Below, piece by piece: positions 53,735 to 63,195 of a DNA stretch of 64,000 nucleotides. The notes under the pieces are model-generated. The model was not told the DNA's origin. It saw only the letters and a program-made list of their open reading frames with translations, and made no database searches. The stretch lies in assembly GCA_025354885.1 (NCBI GenBank), contig JANXLY010000375.1, positions 1 to 64,000 of the forward strand, read 5' to 3'. The DNA comes from Acidobacteriota bacterium (GTDB lineage Bacteria; Acidobacteriota; Terriglobia; Bryobacterales; Bryobacteraceae). Each line of letters starts with the position of its first letter. Position 1 is the stretch's first letter. A program made the position numbers and the translations under genes.

Positions 53735-54907
53735 CTAGAAGTCTCGTACTTGTGTCTGGTAGTTGTTGAAGTTTCTCTTTGCTTCGCGAAGGGAGTCGCC
53801 GCCGAATTTTTCGATCATGGCCTGAGCGAGGACGAGTGCGACCATCGCTTCGCCAATCACTCCCGCGGCAGGGATGACGGCAACGTCAGATCGCTCATAG
53901 GCGGCAAGGGCCGAATCGCGTGTGGGCAAATCTACGCTTTCAAGCGGGCGGCGCAAAGTGGAGATGGGCTTGAGATGGCCACGGACAATGATGTCCTGAC
54001 CATTGGTGATGCCGCCCTCAAGGCCACCGGCGCGGTTGGCACCACGGAAGAAGGCCTTGTCTTCCTTGTTGTAGTGAATCGTGTCCTGCACCTTGCTGCC
54101 AAAGCTGCGAGCGCCTTCGAGCGAGTAGCCGACTTCGACACCTTTTACTGCCTGCATCGATACAATTGCCTGGGCGAGCTTGCCATCCAGACGCGAATCC
54201 CAGGTGATGTGGGAGCCGAGCCCGATAGGCAGACCGTGGGCACGCACTTCAAAGATGCCACCGACTGTGTCGCCAGTGCGATACGCTTCATCGACCACGG
54301 CCTTAAAGCGCAGCTCTGTTTCTGCATGAACGCATCCGAGGAGAACTTCGTCCTTTTCGCTGAGTGCCTTGATCTCTTCCCAGGTCGCTTCGTAGCTCAT
54401 GGTCTCGGCGCCGACACCGACGACGTGGCTGAGAATTTCAATGCCGAATTCGGCAAGATAGGCCTTGGCGAGTGCCCCGACCGCTACGCGGGCGGCAGTC
54501 TCACGAGCGCTGGCGCGTTCGAGAACATAGCGGGCATCGTCAAAATCGTACTTGATGCAGCCGATCAAATCCGCGTGGCCGGGCCGAGGGCGTTTGACTT
54601 CCTTGAACTTCTCAGCTGAGCCCTCGTAGTCTTCGACAGGCATCGACTCGGTCCAGTTCTTCCAGTCGGCATTGGCCACGATCACTGCGATGGGCGCACC
54701 AATGGTTTTGGAATGACGCACACCGGAAACAATGTGCGCCGTGTCTGTTTCAATCTTCATGCGGCCGCCACGGCCAAAGCCCTGCTGGCGGCGCCACAAT
54801 TCGCGATTGATCATATCTAGGGATATAGGGACACCAGACGGAAGCCCGGTGATTGTAGCCACCAAACATTCGCCATGGCTCTCGCCTGCGGTCTCAAAGC
54901 GGAACAT
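53735..54907 (-). CDS. aroC: Chorismate synthase
   Basis: A 390-residue FMN-dependent enzyme ending the shikimate pathway. RFETAGESHGECLVATI is the N-terminal signature with the catalytic His, RPGHADLIGCIKYDFDDARYVLERASARETAARVA the second, and GGLEGGITNGQDI the third. It feeds the trp and tyr genes found about 7 kb upstream. It is probably the first gene of a minus-strand operon with def, fmt, argJ and a hypothetical gene. The sulfatase gene ends 13 bases before its start, so it may share an upstream transcript. Confidence 0.96.
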   Translation of the reverse strand: MFRFETAGESHGECLVATITGLPSGVPISLDMINRELWRRQQGFGRGGRMKIETDTAHIVSGVRHSKTIGAPIAVIVANADWKNWTESMPVEDYEGSAEKFKEVKRPRPGHADLIGCIKYDFDDARYVLERASARETAARVAVGALAKAYLAEFGIEILSHVVGVGAETMSYEATWEEIKALSEKDEVLLGCVHAETELRFKAVVDEAYRTGDTVGGIFEVRAHGLPIGLGSHITWDSRLDGKLAQAIVSMQAVKGVEVGYSLEGARSFGSKVQDTIHYNKEDKAFFRGANRAGGLEGGITNGQDIIVRGHLKPISTLRRPLESVDLPTRDSALAAYERSDVAVIPAAGVIGEAMVALVLAQAMIEKFGGDSLREAKRNFNNYQTQVRDF

Positions 54908-54920
54908 CTTGATTAAACAC

Positions 54921-56522
54921 CTATTCTATCAGGGCGGGTATTTTGGGGGCTGCCTGTACTTTGTCCCAAGGCTCGGCCCCGACGCGAGTGGCCCACTTCG
55001 CGTATTTTGCTTCGAGGTTGGCGGCGAGTTTCGGATTGGCGTTGCTGAGGTCTTTGCTCTCGGTACGGTCCGCAGCCAAGTCGTAAAGTTCCCAGTTGCC
55101 GGGATACCTGGAGACCAGTTTGTGTTGACCTTGGCGGATGGCGCGGTTGCCTTCGTGCTCCCAGTAGAGAGTGCGCTTTGAGAGGATGTCTTTGCCCTGG
55201 AGTGCTGGCAGCAGGCTCATGCCTTCCGAGGGCGTGGAGTTGGTGTGGCTGGCATCGAGAAAGGTCGCCATGGCGTCGACAATATGACCTGGCTGGCTTG
55301 TAATGCTGCCGGGGGCTTTAACCTGACCTGGGAAGTGAGCGATGAAAGGCGTTGCGATGCCGCCTTCGTGGACCCAGTGTTTGTAGAGACGGAAAGGAGT
55401 ATTCGAAGCATTGGCCCAGCCGAGGCCATAGCTTTGGTAGGTGTTCTCCGGGCCTGGCATGCGCGAGGGATCGTTACCTGGGAACACCGTTTCACCAGCG
55501 CGGGTCTGCAGCGGTACATGGCGGGCCTTGATCTGGAGGGCGAGTTCTTCGGCGCAACCGCCGTTATCGGACAGGAAGCAGATGAGGGTGTTGTTGAGCG
55601 AATTGGTTTCCTTGAGGGCAGCTATGATGCGGCCGACGCCCTGATCCATGCGCTCGACCATGGCGGCATAGGCGGCCATGCGTTCGATCTGCCAGTCCTT
55701 GTTTGGCTCGTCGGCCCAGGCGGGGATCTTTTCGCCGCGAGGGGAGAGGGGCCATTTGCGGTCAACGATGCCGAGGTCGAATTGGCGCTGGTGGCGATCG
55801 AGGCGCAACTGATCCCAGCCCTTGCTGTAGGTCTTGCGATGGCGGGCGATGTCATCGGCGAACGCATGCATCGGCCAATGAGGGGCAGTGAAGGCGTTGT
55901 ACAGGAAGAAAGGTTCTTTCCGGGCGGTGCATTCGCGGATGTACTCAACGCTCTTGTCGGCAATAGCGTCGGTGTAGAAGAAGTCTTTTGACGGCGTGAC
56001 CGGCGCGTTGTCTTCGCTTAGGGTCGTGGGAGCATAATAGCTGCCTGCCCCGTGGATGGTGCCGAAGAACTTTTCAAAGCCTCGCTGGTTGGGCCAGTTT
56101 TGTTTGGAGTTGTTGACGGGAGTGACGTGCCACTTGCCGCTCATGCGGGTCTGGTAGCCACCGCGCTTGAGTGCCTCGGCTATGGTGACGGACTTAGGGT
56201 TGAGGTCGCCGAGGTATGCGGGGAGTTTGCGACCCGTATCAACCATGTGACCCATGGAAGCCTGATGCGGGTAAAGTCCAGTGAGGAGCGACGCGCGAGT
56301 GGGGCAGCAGCGGGCACCGTTATAGAAGTGTGTAAAGCGCAGACCGCCTTTTGCGAGTGAGTCGAGATTTGGCGTCGGGATCTCGCTGCCATAACATCCG
56401 ATGTCAGAGAAGCCCAAGTCGTCGGCGAGGATTAGAATGACGTTTGGCTTTTGGGACTTGGCGATCAAAGGTGCTGCAAGTGAAGGAAGGAAGTGGCGAC
56501 GGAGCATTGGGCTGTATTCCAT
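54921..56522 (-). CDS. Secreted arylsulfatase (type I)
   Basis: A 533-residue sulfatase. The formylglycine site C72 in RCCPTRASLLTG (C-x-P-x-R) must be modified by a sulfatase-maturing enzyme. Metal ligands are in ILADDLGFSDIGCYG and FLSDNGG, and SGKWHVTP is the catalytic Lys/His block. The N-terminus MLRRHFLPSLAAPLIA looks like a Tat or Sec signal without a strong hydrophobic stretch. ATG 56522 is one base past the hybrid kinase's stop; ATG 56507 would begin directly at MLRRHF. The sulfated substrate (polysaccharide, glycosaminoglycan or small aryl sulfate) is unknown. It is the last gene of a four-gene transcript. Confidence 0.92.
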   Translation of the reverse strand: MEYSPMLRRHFLPSLAAPLIAKSQKPNVILILADDLGFSDIGCYGSEIPTPNLDSLAKGGLRFTHFYNGARCCPTRASLLTGLYPHQASMGHMVDTGRKLPAYLGDLNPKSVTIAEALKRGGYQTRMSGKWHVTPVNNSKQNWPNQRGFEKFFGTIHGAGSYYAPTTLSEDNAPVTPSKDFFYTDAIADKSVEYIRECTARKEPFFLYNAFTAPHWPMHAFADDIARHRKTYSKGWDQLRLDRHQRQFDLGIVDRKWPLSPRGEKIPAWADEPNKDWQIERMAAYAAMVERMDQGVGRIIAALKETNSLNNTLICFLSDNGGCAEELALQIKARHVPLQTRAGETVFPGNDPSRMPGPENTYQSYGLGWANASNTPFRLYKHWVHEGGIATPFIAHFPGQVKAPGSITSQPGHIVDAMATFLDASHTNSTPSEGMSLLPALQGKDILSKRTLYWEHEGNRAIRQGQHKLVSRYPGNWELYDLAADRTESKDLSNANPKLAANLEAKYAKWATRVGAEPWDKVQAAPKIPALIE

Positions 56523-56523
56523 G

Positions 56524-58566
56524 TCAGGAAGCATCAGATTTCGGCTCTGTGAATTGGATGAGTTTTTCGACAAGCTTGAACATGATCAGCGGTTTGCTCA
56601 GATAGCCATCCATGCCAGCAGCAATGCATGCGGCTTCGGCATCGCTGAACACGTTGGCAGTGAGCGCTATGATCGGGATCGGCTTTCGCCCATTTGCTTT
56701 TTCCCAAGCTCGGATGGCGCGGGTGGCGGCGTAGCCATCGAGTTCGGGCATCTGGCAATCCATGAGTATCGCATCGAAGTCCTGGTTCCGAACGGCATGG
56801 AACGCTTCGTTGCCATTATCGGCGATGTAGACAACAGCACCTTGCCGCTCCAGCATGAGCCGTGCCACTTTCTGATTGACGGCATTGTCCTCGGCGAGCA
56901 AAACACGAAGCCCGGGCCGAAGGCGGATTTCGGATGGAATTCCGGTGGGACTTTCGGATTGTTCCGAAGAGAAAACGCGAAATACAGCGTCGCGGAGCGC
57001 ATCTCGGTGAACGGGTTTGGCAAGCGTTATGCGAATCCGTAGCTCCGAAAGTGTAGTGAGATCGACAAGGTGGGAAGAAGAACTAAGCAAGAGCACTTGC
57101 AGTTGTTGCGTTGAAGGCAACGCTCGGATGGCACGCGTGAGCATAATGCCGTCCATCACGGGCATTTCGACATCGATAATAGCGAGATCGAAAGGGTTGC
57201 CGGATTGCTGCGCTTCGAGCAGTGCCACCAGGGCATGGGCACCGGAGCTTGCTTCAACAACGGCAGTGGTGAATGGTTCGAGATGGTTGCGGACGATCTG
57301 CAGATTGACTTTGTTATCGTCTACGATTAGCACTCGTTTGCCACTCAAGGGATTGATTGGAGCGTAGGTTGGGAGCGGTAGTGGGAAGACAGGGAATTCA
57401 AGCTCAACCCAGAAGGTCGAGCCAGTGCCGACGGCACTGTTGAGCCCGATCCGGCCACCCATGAGTTCAGTCAGGCTTTTCGATATTGCCAGACCAAGGC
57501 CTGTGCCACCGAATTTTCTGGTGGTTGAAGAATCGGCTTGGGTAAAAGAGCGAAAGAGATTTGCCTGTGCCGCCTCGGAAATTCCGATACCGGTATCGAC
57601 GATTTCAAATCGGAGGGAGGCGGTCTCCGAATCCAAGTTGAGGATTTTCACATTGCAATCCACCTGACCGCTGGGAGTGAACTTAATGGCATTGGAAACA
57701 AGGTTGAGCAGGATCTGACGCAGCCGAGCTGGATCGCCAATCAGACCTTCCGGAAGATTTGAGGGGAGGATGGTGTGAACTTCGAGATTCTTGCGCGCGG
57801 CGATCGGAGCATTAAGTTCCATAGCCTCTTCGACCGTCTGGCGCGGAGAAAAAGGAATAGCTTCTAAAGTGACTTTGTTCGCCTCGATTTTGGAGAAGTC
57901 GAGGACGTCGTTGATGATGGAAAGCAAGGCGTCGCTCGAAAGACGGACAGTATCGAAAAGGTCGCGATGCACTGGAGCGAGGGCATTGGGTGTGAGCAAA
58001 CTCAATGTGCCAATAATGCCGTTGAGTGGGGTGCGGATCTCATGGCTCATGGTTGCAAGAAAGTTGGACTTTGCAAGATTGGCGGAAACAGCTTCATCGC
58101 GGGCCCGAGACAGTTCCAAGGTGCGTTCGGCTACTTTCTTCTCGAGCTCCAGATTGACGCTGGCCAGCTTGGCGTTGGCCTCTTCAAGGTCGGACGGAGA
58201 GGGGTAGGCGAGAGCTTGGGGAATGATGCGGTAGAGAGTGATGGCGGTTGCGCAGGAGACAAGCCCAGTAACAAATTTCACCAGGACTTCGAGGCGGTAT
58301 ATGGGGTGCCAGAGAACGACGACGCCGAGGGCATGAGTGAGCCCACAGAAAATAATGAAGGCACCGAACATGTAAAAGATTGCGTTGAAACTGAGGTCGC
58401 GGCGACGGCGGACGAAGTAAATCAGCGATAAGGGGATGGAAATGTAAGATAGCGTGATCAAAGTATCTGAAAGTACCGACAGCCAGAGTATCTCGGGGCG
58501 CCAGGCAAAGCAATAACCATGCGGCATGAAATCCGGGCGGAGTAGATGGCGGAAAAATTCAATCAT
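56524..58566 (-). CDS. Hybrid histidine kinase with ethylene-receptor-like membrane domain
   Basis: A 680-residue sensor kinase. The N-terminus (25-118) is three membrane helices strikingly like the ethylene-binding domain of plant ETR1. LSDTLITLSYISIPLSLIYFV holds D34 and Y41; GAFIIFCGLTHAL holds C74 and H78. A coiled coil (125-165) leads to HisKA (H175 in ATMSHEIRTPLNG), a HATPase domain with DTGIGI and GGTGLGLAI, and two receiver domains with phosphoacceptor Asp in LAIIDVEMPVMDG and AILMDCQMPELDG. There is no HPt domain. It follows the cyclase gene by nine bases and precedes the sulfatase, so they are probably one operon. Whether it senses ethylene, copper or something else is open. Confidence 0.9.
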   Translation of the reverse strand: MIEFFRHLLRPDFMPHGYCFAWRPEILWLSVLSDTLITLSYISIPLSLIYFVRRRRDLSFNAIFYMFGAFIIFCGLTHALGVVVLWHPIYRLEVLVKFVTGLVSCATAITLYRIIPQALAYPSPSDLEEANAKLASVNLELEKKVAERTLELSRARDEAVSANLAKSNFLATMSHEIRTPLNGIIGTLSLLTPNALAPVHRDLFDTVRLSSDALLSIINDVLDFSKIEANKVTLEAIPFSPRQTVEEAMELNAPIAARKNLEVHTILPSNLPEGLIGDPARLRQILLNLVSNAIKFTPSGQVDCNVKILNLDSETASLRFEIVDTGIGISEAAQANLFRSFTQADSSTTRKFGGTGLGLAISKSLTELMGGRIGLNSAVGTGSTFWVELEFPVFPLPLPTYAPINPLSGKRVLIVDDNKVNLQIVRNHLEPFTTAVVEASSGAHALVALLEAQQSGNPFDLAIIDVEMPVMDGIMLTRAIRALPSTQQLQVLLLSSSSHLVDLTTLSELRIRITLAKPVHRDALRDAVFRVFSSEQSESPTGIPSEIRLRPGLRVLLAEDNAVNQKVARLMLERQGAVVYIADNGNEAFHAVRNQDFDAILMDCQMPELDGYAATRAIRAWEKANGRKPIPIIALTANVFSDAEAACIAAGMDGYLSKPLIMFKLVEKLIQFTEPKSDAS

Positions 58567-58575
58567 TTGAGTGGC

Positions 58576-59331
58576 TCACAACAATGCTACAGGACGGACA
58601 GGAGAGCCTGTGGCGCCATTGAGTTTTAGGGGGAGGCAGACAAAGAGGCATTCCTTGAGGCCGGTGGAGGCGAGTTCATCGAGTTTCAGATTCTCGATGA
58701 TGTAGATGCCTTTCTGAGGGAGCAAGTAGAAGTGAGCGAAGAGCGTGACGCCGGTTTCGGGGTCGACAATGCCGGGGACATCCCAGGCCATGTTGTCGGC
58801 GCCCACAGCAATGACCTTGTGGTCGGCAGCCCAAATCGTTGCGGATTTATGGGCACCTGCTGCTTTGAGGTAAGCTGCTTCGTCATTCCAGATGCGATCA
58901 AAACCAGTGCGTACGAGAAGGACGTCGCCCGGGTTGGGGCGAGTGTCGCCGAGGGCATTTTCGAGGTCGTCGGCAGTGAATTCGTATTCGGGTTCGAGGG
59001 GAGCGAGATTGGCGAAGACGGCGCGACACATGATCGGAGGAATGGTCTCGACTCCGTGTTGCGAAAAGCCAGTGGGGGATTCAACGCCCGACGTTGGAAT
59101 GTTGCCATGGAGGCAGCCGTGGGCAGCCTGATGGGAAAGGGCATCGATGTGTGTGCCGGTGTGTTCCATCATGGTCAACACGCCGCTGGCACTGGTGCGC
59201 GGCGTACCTGTCGGATCACTATGGCGACGATGGAGTGCGTAGAAGTAGCCTGGCTTGTGAGCAGGATGGATGGGCATGCCGACAAAGCGAGGCTGTTCGA
59301 GATCAATGATGCGTGAGAAGGATGGAGTCAT
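58576..59331 (-). CDS. Cyclase-family metal hydrolase (kynurenine formamidase-like)
   Basis: A 251-residue enzyme with the family motif HTGTHIDALSHQA (H-x-G-T-H-x-D...H), the metal and catalytic ligands. VLLVRTGFDRIW and DNMAWD are further conserved blocks. Relatives hydrolyse N-formylkynurenine, isatin or cyclic amides and esters; the substrate here is unknown. The ATG overlaps the gutted kinase's stop by four bases (ATGA), implying that the kinase remnant is still translated to some extent. It lies nine bases ahead of the hybrid kinase. Confidence 0.85.
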   Translation of the reverse strand: MTPSFSRIIDLEQPRFVGMPIHPAHKPGYFYALHRRHSDPTGTPRTSASGVLTMMEHTGTHIDALSHQAAHGCLHGNIPTSGVESPTGFSQHGVETIPPIMCRAVFANLAPLEPEYEFTADDLENALGDTRPNPGDVLLVRTGFDRIWNDEAAYLKAAGAHKSATIWAADHKVIAVGADNMAWDVPGIVDPETGVTLFAHFYLLPQKGIYIIENLKLDELASTGLKECLFVCLPLKLNGATGSPVRPVALL

Positions 59332-59957
59332 TTGGGGTCGTTTCTGAGAATGCTTTGTCCGCCCAGGGAGAGCCAGAAGGCAGCGGCGGTGAATGTGGTA
59401 AGAACGAGACCCAGGGAATAGATGTCACTGAAATGAGTGGCTTCAGTGCCTTTGAGTTGTTCGGAAGCCATGTAAGCAGGAGTGCCCTGGCGGATCTCGG
59501 AGGCGTTGAGTTCACTTGCTACGGCGGCGAGGCCGGCGCAGACTTTGCGGGAGATCTCGATGGCCTTGTCGGAAGGCAAGCGACCGATGCGACGGAGCAA
59601 GCTGGAGAGGTTTTCACCGATGTCGTAGACACGGCAAACGTTGGGGTGGGAGACCTGGCGGGCGATGCGGACTTCGGAGTGGAAGCGTTTGAGCCAGCGA
59701 GGGTCTGAAGTGGCGAGTTGCGGGAGGAATTTGAGGGCGACGGATTGTCCGAGAGTAAGATCAGCGGCTCGATAGACTTCTCCCATGCCGCCTTTACCGA
59801 GAAGCGCGATGATGCGGTAGCGGCCATTGAGCAGAGTGCCCGGAAGGAAGCGGCCTTCTAGCGATTCGAATTTGGAGGGATGGGAGCTGCTGGTTGAGAC
59901 GGGAGTTGTGTCGCCAATCACAGTTTGGGTGAAATCGCCTGTTGATTGGTCTGGCAT
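59328..59957 (-). CDS. Ser/Thr kinase-derived protein, catalytic core deleted in frame (pseudokinase)
   Basis: A 209-residue protein starting as a Solibacter-type kinase: low-complexity leader, then GRYRIIALLGKGGMGEVYRA (glycine loop 54-59), ATP lysine K76 and HPNVCRVYDIGE. At residues 114-115 the hinge strand is missing, and it resumes at NLSSLLRRIGRLPSDKAIEI. Near residue 146 another jump removes the catalytic HRD loop, metal-binding DFG and part of the activation segment, resuming at RQGTPAYMASEQLKG. After SDIYSLGLVL the C-lobe is replaced by a short hydrophobic tail. All changes keep the frame. It cannot transfer phosphate. It may be a decaying gene kept for coupling to the cyclase, or a regulatory pseudokinase. 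Confidence 0.8.
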   Translation of the reverse strand: MPDQSTGDFTQTVIGDTTPVSTSSSHPSKFESLEGRFLPGTLLNGRYRIIALLGKGGMGEVYRAADLTLGQSVALKFLPQLATSDPRWLKRFHSEVRIARQVSHPNVCRVYDIGENLSSLLRRIGRLPSDKAIEISRKVCAGLAAVASELNASEIRQGTPAYMASEQLKGTEATHFSDIYSLGLVLTTFTAAAFWLSLGGQSILRNDPK

Positions 59958-59964
59958 TGTAGAT

Positions 59965-61224
59965 ATGCTAACTCTGATGAGAAAACTTTTGTTGCTGAGT
60001 TTGATGGCAGGTCTTGGGTCTGCGGCGTGTGACTATGATCTGGTGATTCGCAATGGCCACGTGATCGATGCGGCTAACCGGCGGGATGGACGCATGGATG
60101 TTGCCATTGCGAACCGGAAAATTGCGAAGGTTGCGGAACGGATTGCAGTGGAGGCGGGTTGCAGGAGCGTGGACGCAACGGGTTTGTTTGTTACGCCGGG
60201 TCTGATCGACATCCACGCGCATGTTTATGCGAATACGGGGATTCCGAAGGAACTGGCGGGTGAGACCTCGTTTGTGCCCGATGCGGTTGGGCCACGGAGC
60301 GGAGTTACGACCATTGTGGATGCTGGGACCAGCGGATGGAAAAATTTTGAAGATTTCAAGATGCGGATCATTGATCGCTCGCAGACGCGGGTGCTGGCCT
60401 TTATCAACATCGCGGGGCTGGGTATGACTGGCAGCAAGAACGAGCAGAATACAGCGGATATGGACGCCGCAGGATTGGCTTTGATTGCGAAAAAGTACAA
60501 AGACATTGTTGTGGGTGTGAAGACGGCGCATTATGGAGCGCCGGACTGGATCGCGGTGGATCGTGCGGTGGAAGCGGGCAAACTGGCGGGGATTCCGGTG
60601 ATGGTCGATTTTGGGAGCAGCCATCGTCAGGCGAGACCGATCGAAACGCTGCTGATGGAGAAGTTGCGTCCGGGGGACATTTATACGCATCTCTATTCGG
60701 GATTGCGCAATGAACAACTGTCGACGGGCAAGATGAATCCGGTGTTGTGGGAGGCTCGCAAGCGGGGCATTCTGTTCGACCTTGGACATGGCAACGGGAG
60801 CTTTTTCTGGACGGTGGCGATGGCTGCCTTTCAGGAAGGATTTTTGCCAAATACCATCTCGACCGATTTGCATTTGCGGAGCTGGATGGACGGGATGAAG
60901 GACATCAATAATGTGATGTCGAAGTTTCTCTCGAACGGTGTCGCGCTGAAGGATGTGGTGCGGATGACGACGCTTGAGCCAGCAAAGGCGATACGGCGTC
61001 TGGAACTGGGCACGCTGAGTGTTGGTGCTGAAGCGGACGTTGCGGTGCTGAGGCTGGAGCGGGGGAAATTCGGTTATCTCGACAACCGCCGACAGCGCGT
61101 CATGGGTAACCAGCGGTTGACTACCGAATTGACTTTGCGGGCAGGCAAGGCGATCTACGATTTGAACGGAGTGGCTGCCGATGAATGGAAGCCCGGGACG
61201 CTGCCGGGCGAGCGGATGAAGTAA
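59965..61224 (+). CDS. Secreted amidohydrolase / deacetylase (EF_0837-like metallohydrolase)
   Basis: A 419-residue enzyme of the amidohydrolase superfamily with a signal peptide (MRKLLLLSLMAGLGSAA). Metal ligands: GLIDIHAHVY (HxH), a lysine in VVGVKTAHYG that is probably carbamylated, the histidines of DFGSSHRQ and THLYSG, and the late Asp in STDLH. The small composite beta domain frames it (LVIRNGHVIDAANR...GAEADVAVLRLERG). Close relatives cleave N-acetyl amino acids, dipeptides or lactones; the substrate is unknown. Start ATG 59965, with ATG 59977 as an alternative. It is divergent from the pseudokinase with seven bases between starts, so promoters must overlap coding sequence. Confidence 0.85.
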   Translation: MLTLMRKLLLLSLMAGLGSAACDYDLVIRNGHVIDAANRRDGRMDVAIANRKIAKVAERIAVEAGCRSVDATGLFVTPGLIDIHAHVYANTGIPKELAGETSFVPDAVGPRSGVTTIVDAGTSGWKNFEDFKMRIIDRSQTRVLAFINIAGLGMTGSKNEQNTADMDAAGLALIAKKYKDIVVGVKTAHYGAPDWIAVDRAVEAGKLAGIPVMVDFGSSHRQARPIETLLMEKLRPGDIYTHLYSGLRNEQLSTGKMNPVLWEARKRGILFDLGHGNGSFFWTVAMAAFQEGFLPNTISTDLHLRSWMDGMKDINNVMSKFLSNGVALKDVVRMTTLEPAKAIRRLELGTLSVGAEADVAVLRLERGKFGYLDNRRQRVMGNQRLTTELTLRAGKAIYDLNGVAADEWKPGTLPGERMK

Positions 61225-61229
61225 GCGCA

Positions 61230-63101
61230 TTAGTGCTTGTTTTTCGTCACGAAGCTGGAAAGGTTGGCAGCGACTTGAAGAAGATTTTCCGACTGGAAGC
61301 TCAGCTCCGAGCTGGCAGCAGCAGCCTTTTCTGACTGGGCTGCGGCTTCTTGTGTGACATTAGCCATGGAAGTGAGAGACTTTGAGACCTGACCGAAGAC
61401 GGAGTTCTGCTCACTGCTGCCCGAATCGACTGCATCGACGACGCTGTTCAGATTTGTCGTGCTGCGGGTGAGTTCACGAATGGAAGCGGACAGATACTCG
61501 AGATCGACGGAACCTTCGCTTGCGTTTGACAAAGAAGTATCTATGAGGAGCGATGTATCTTTGGCCGCCTGGGAGCAACGTTGAGCCAGTCGACGGACTT
61601 CATCGGCAACCACAGCGAAGCCTTTGCCGGCTTCTCCTGCGCGGGCCGCTTCAATCGCGGCATTGAGGGCCAGGAGATTGGTCTGAAACGCAATTTCGTC
61701 GATGAGCTTGAGTACTTCGGCGATTCTCTTGCTGGAAGAATCGATCTGGTGCATAGAAGAGGAAAGCCGGGCAAGTTGCTGGTTGGCCTTGTCGAAGCTG
61801 GTGCCAAGGGTAATGAGGCTCTGTTTGGCCTGACCGGATTGGTCCAAGGTACGACGGGTCATCGCGTTGATCTCTTCATTGGAGGCAGCTGATTCTTCAA
61901 TGCTCGCAGCTTGACTTTTCGCTCCTTCGGCTAGTTGTCTAGCGGCCGTAGAGACCTGATCGGAACTAAGATTTAGCATTTCCGCGCCATTGAGCAGTTG
62001 ACCTGCTATGGAGATGAGAAAGCGGTTGGCTGAGGCGATCACGTGGTATGCGATGGCGATGACAATGACAAGAGCCAAAGCAGTGACAGCAAGCGCTTTA
62101 AGGCGCGTGCTTTTGATGACATCGATACGGCGTTCAAGCAGCGTATCCAGTTCGGCAGCGGCGATTTGCCAAAGTTCGAAGCTTTGGACTCTGGCATCCT
62201 GAACCGCTGTTTTGAATTGTGAAGGCGTGATGGTAGTGTTTGGGGCGAGGAGTTTCTCGATCAAGGCTATTAGTGCCTCACTCGAGCGACGATAGTTTTC
62301 GGTCGCGATTGGAATCCTTTGCTGGAGTGATGGGCTGAGGCCGTTGAAGGCTTCGTCTTCGAAAAGAGCAGTTTGCAGATCGGCAAGAATCCGGTCGATA
62401 TCCGACTCTTTGAGCAAAGCTGCAGTGACAGAGATTTGATGCCGCGAGAGGTCAGTGAGGGGGGATTGGCTCGAGAATTCATCGGCGAGAGTTTCGAGAT
62501 TGGAGAGGCGGTCCTGAGTTTGAGGGAGGGCAATGAGAGTTGCGTCCATCAGGTAGTAGCTGTCGAGGTCCGGATCGAGAATCAAGTTGGAAGTATCTCC
62601 AGCATGAGCAATCATGACGCGGAGGTCGGCTATGAGGTGGGTATGGGCGGCTTCAGATTGGTTGAGTTTATTGGAAGACCAATTGGCTTTGAGCTCATGC
62701 CATTCGCGCAGGAGGGTCTGGACGCTGCTGTGTTCGCGCTTGCGCTTGGAAAGGCCCTCCTGCGTAAATTGGAGTTGGGGACCAAGCTCATGATCGACTT
62801 TTTCCAGAGATGCCAGAGATTGATCGATGAGGGATTGGGAAGACTCGATGTCTGACTGCAACCCGGGCTGGCCGCTGGCATGGCGACGATTCAAATGCCT
62901 GTGGAGTGAAATCTGTTGGAGCAATGCTTCGAGCGGGCGCTGGTAGGTGATGCCATGTTTTTCAAGTACGGCCGATCCAATACTGGTTGCAAACCCGCTC
63001 GAAATGAAATAGCCCGGTACGATTCCAACTGTAAGGACGAGCAGGCTGGCCACAGCGCTGATTCTCTGGCTGAGCGTGAGCTGAGTTAAAAAGCGAATCA
63101 T
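61230..63101 (-). CDS. Methyl-accepting chemotaxis protein
   Basis: A 623-residue chemoreceptor. TM1 (about 12-33, [20 protein letters not shown]), a helical periplasmic domain (35-330) and TM2 ([21 protein letters not shown]). A signalling coiled coil follows with the conserved tip [20 protein letters not shown] and [15 protein letters not shown]. No obvious HAMP domain follows TM2; [18 protein letters not shown] enters the methylation helix directly, which is unusual. The start is ATG 63101; sequence upstream to 63332 is open but not coding by its composition. The ligand is unknown. Nearby chemotaxis genes are absent. Confidence 0.9.
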   Translation of the reverse strand: MIRFLTQLTLSQRISAVASLLVLTVGIVPGYFISSGFATSIGSAVLEKHGITYQRPLEALLQQISLHRHLNRRHASGQPGLQSDIESSQSLIDQSLASLEKVDHELGPQLQFTQEGLSKRKREHSSVQTLLREWHELKANWSSNKLNQSEAAHTHLIADLRVMIAHAGDTSNLILDPDLDSYYLMDATLIALPQTQDRLSNLETLADEFSSQSPLTDLSRHQISVTAALLKESDIDRILADLQTALFEDEAFNGLSPSLQQRIPIATENYRRSSEALIALIEKLLAPNTTITPSQFKTAVQDARVQSFELWQIAAAELDTLLERRIDVIKSTRLKALAVTALALVIVIAIAYHVIASANRFLISIAGQLLNGAEMLNLSSDQVSTAARQLAEGAKSQAASIEESAASNEEINAMTRRTLDQSGQAKQSLITLGTSFDKANQQLARLSSSMHQIDSSSKRIAEVLKLIDEIAFQTNLLALNAAIEAARAGEAGKGFAVVADEVRRLAQRCSQAAKDTSLLIDTSLSNASEGSVDLEYLSASIRELTRSTTNLNSVVDAVDSGSSEQNSVFGQVSKSLTSMANVTQEAAAQSEKAAAASSELSFQSENLLQVAANLSSFVTKNKH

Positions 63102-63195
63102 TAGAAAATCTACTTTCGAAGCGTGGAAATTGAGGTTACAACATTGGCTTCCCCCAACCTTATCGACAACAATCCGGAGTGCGTGAACGAAAGGA

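Noticed and set aside
59968-61230. A 420-codon open frame antisense to the amidohydrolase
   Set aside because: No family motifs, His/Arg-rich composition, and the sense gene has all catalytic residues.
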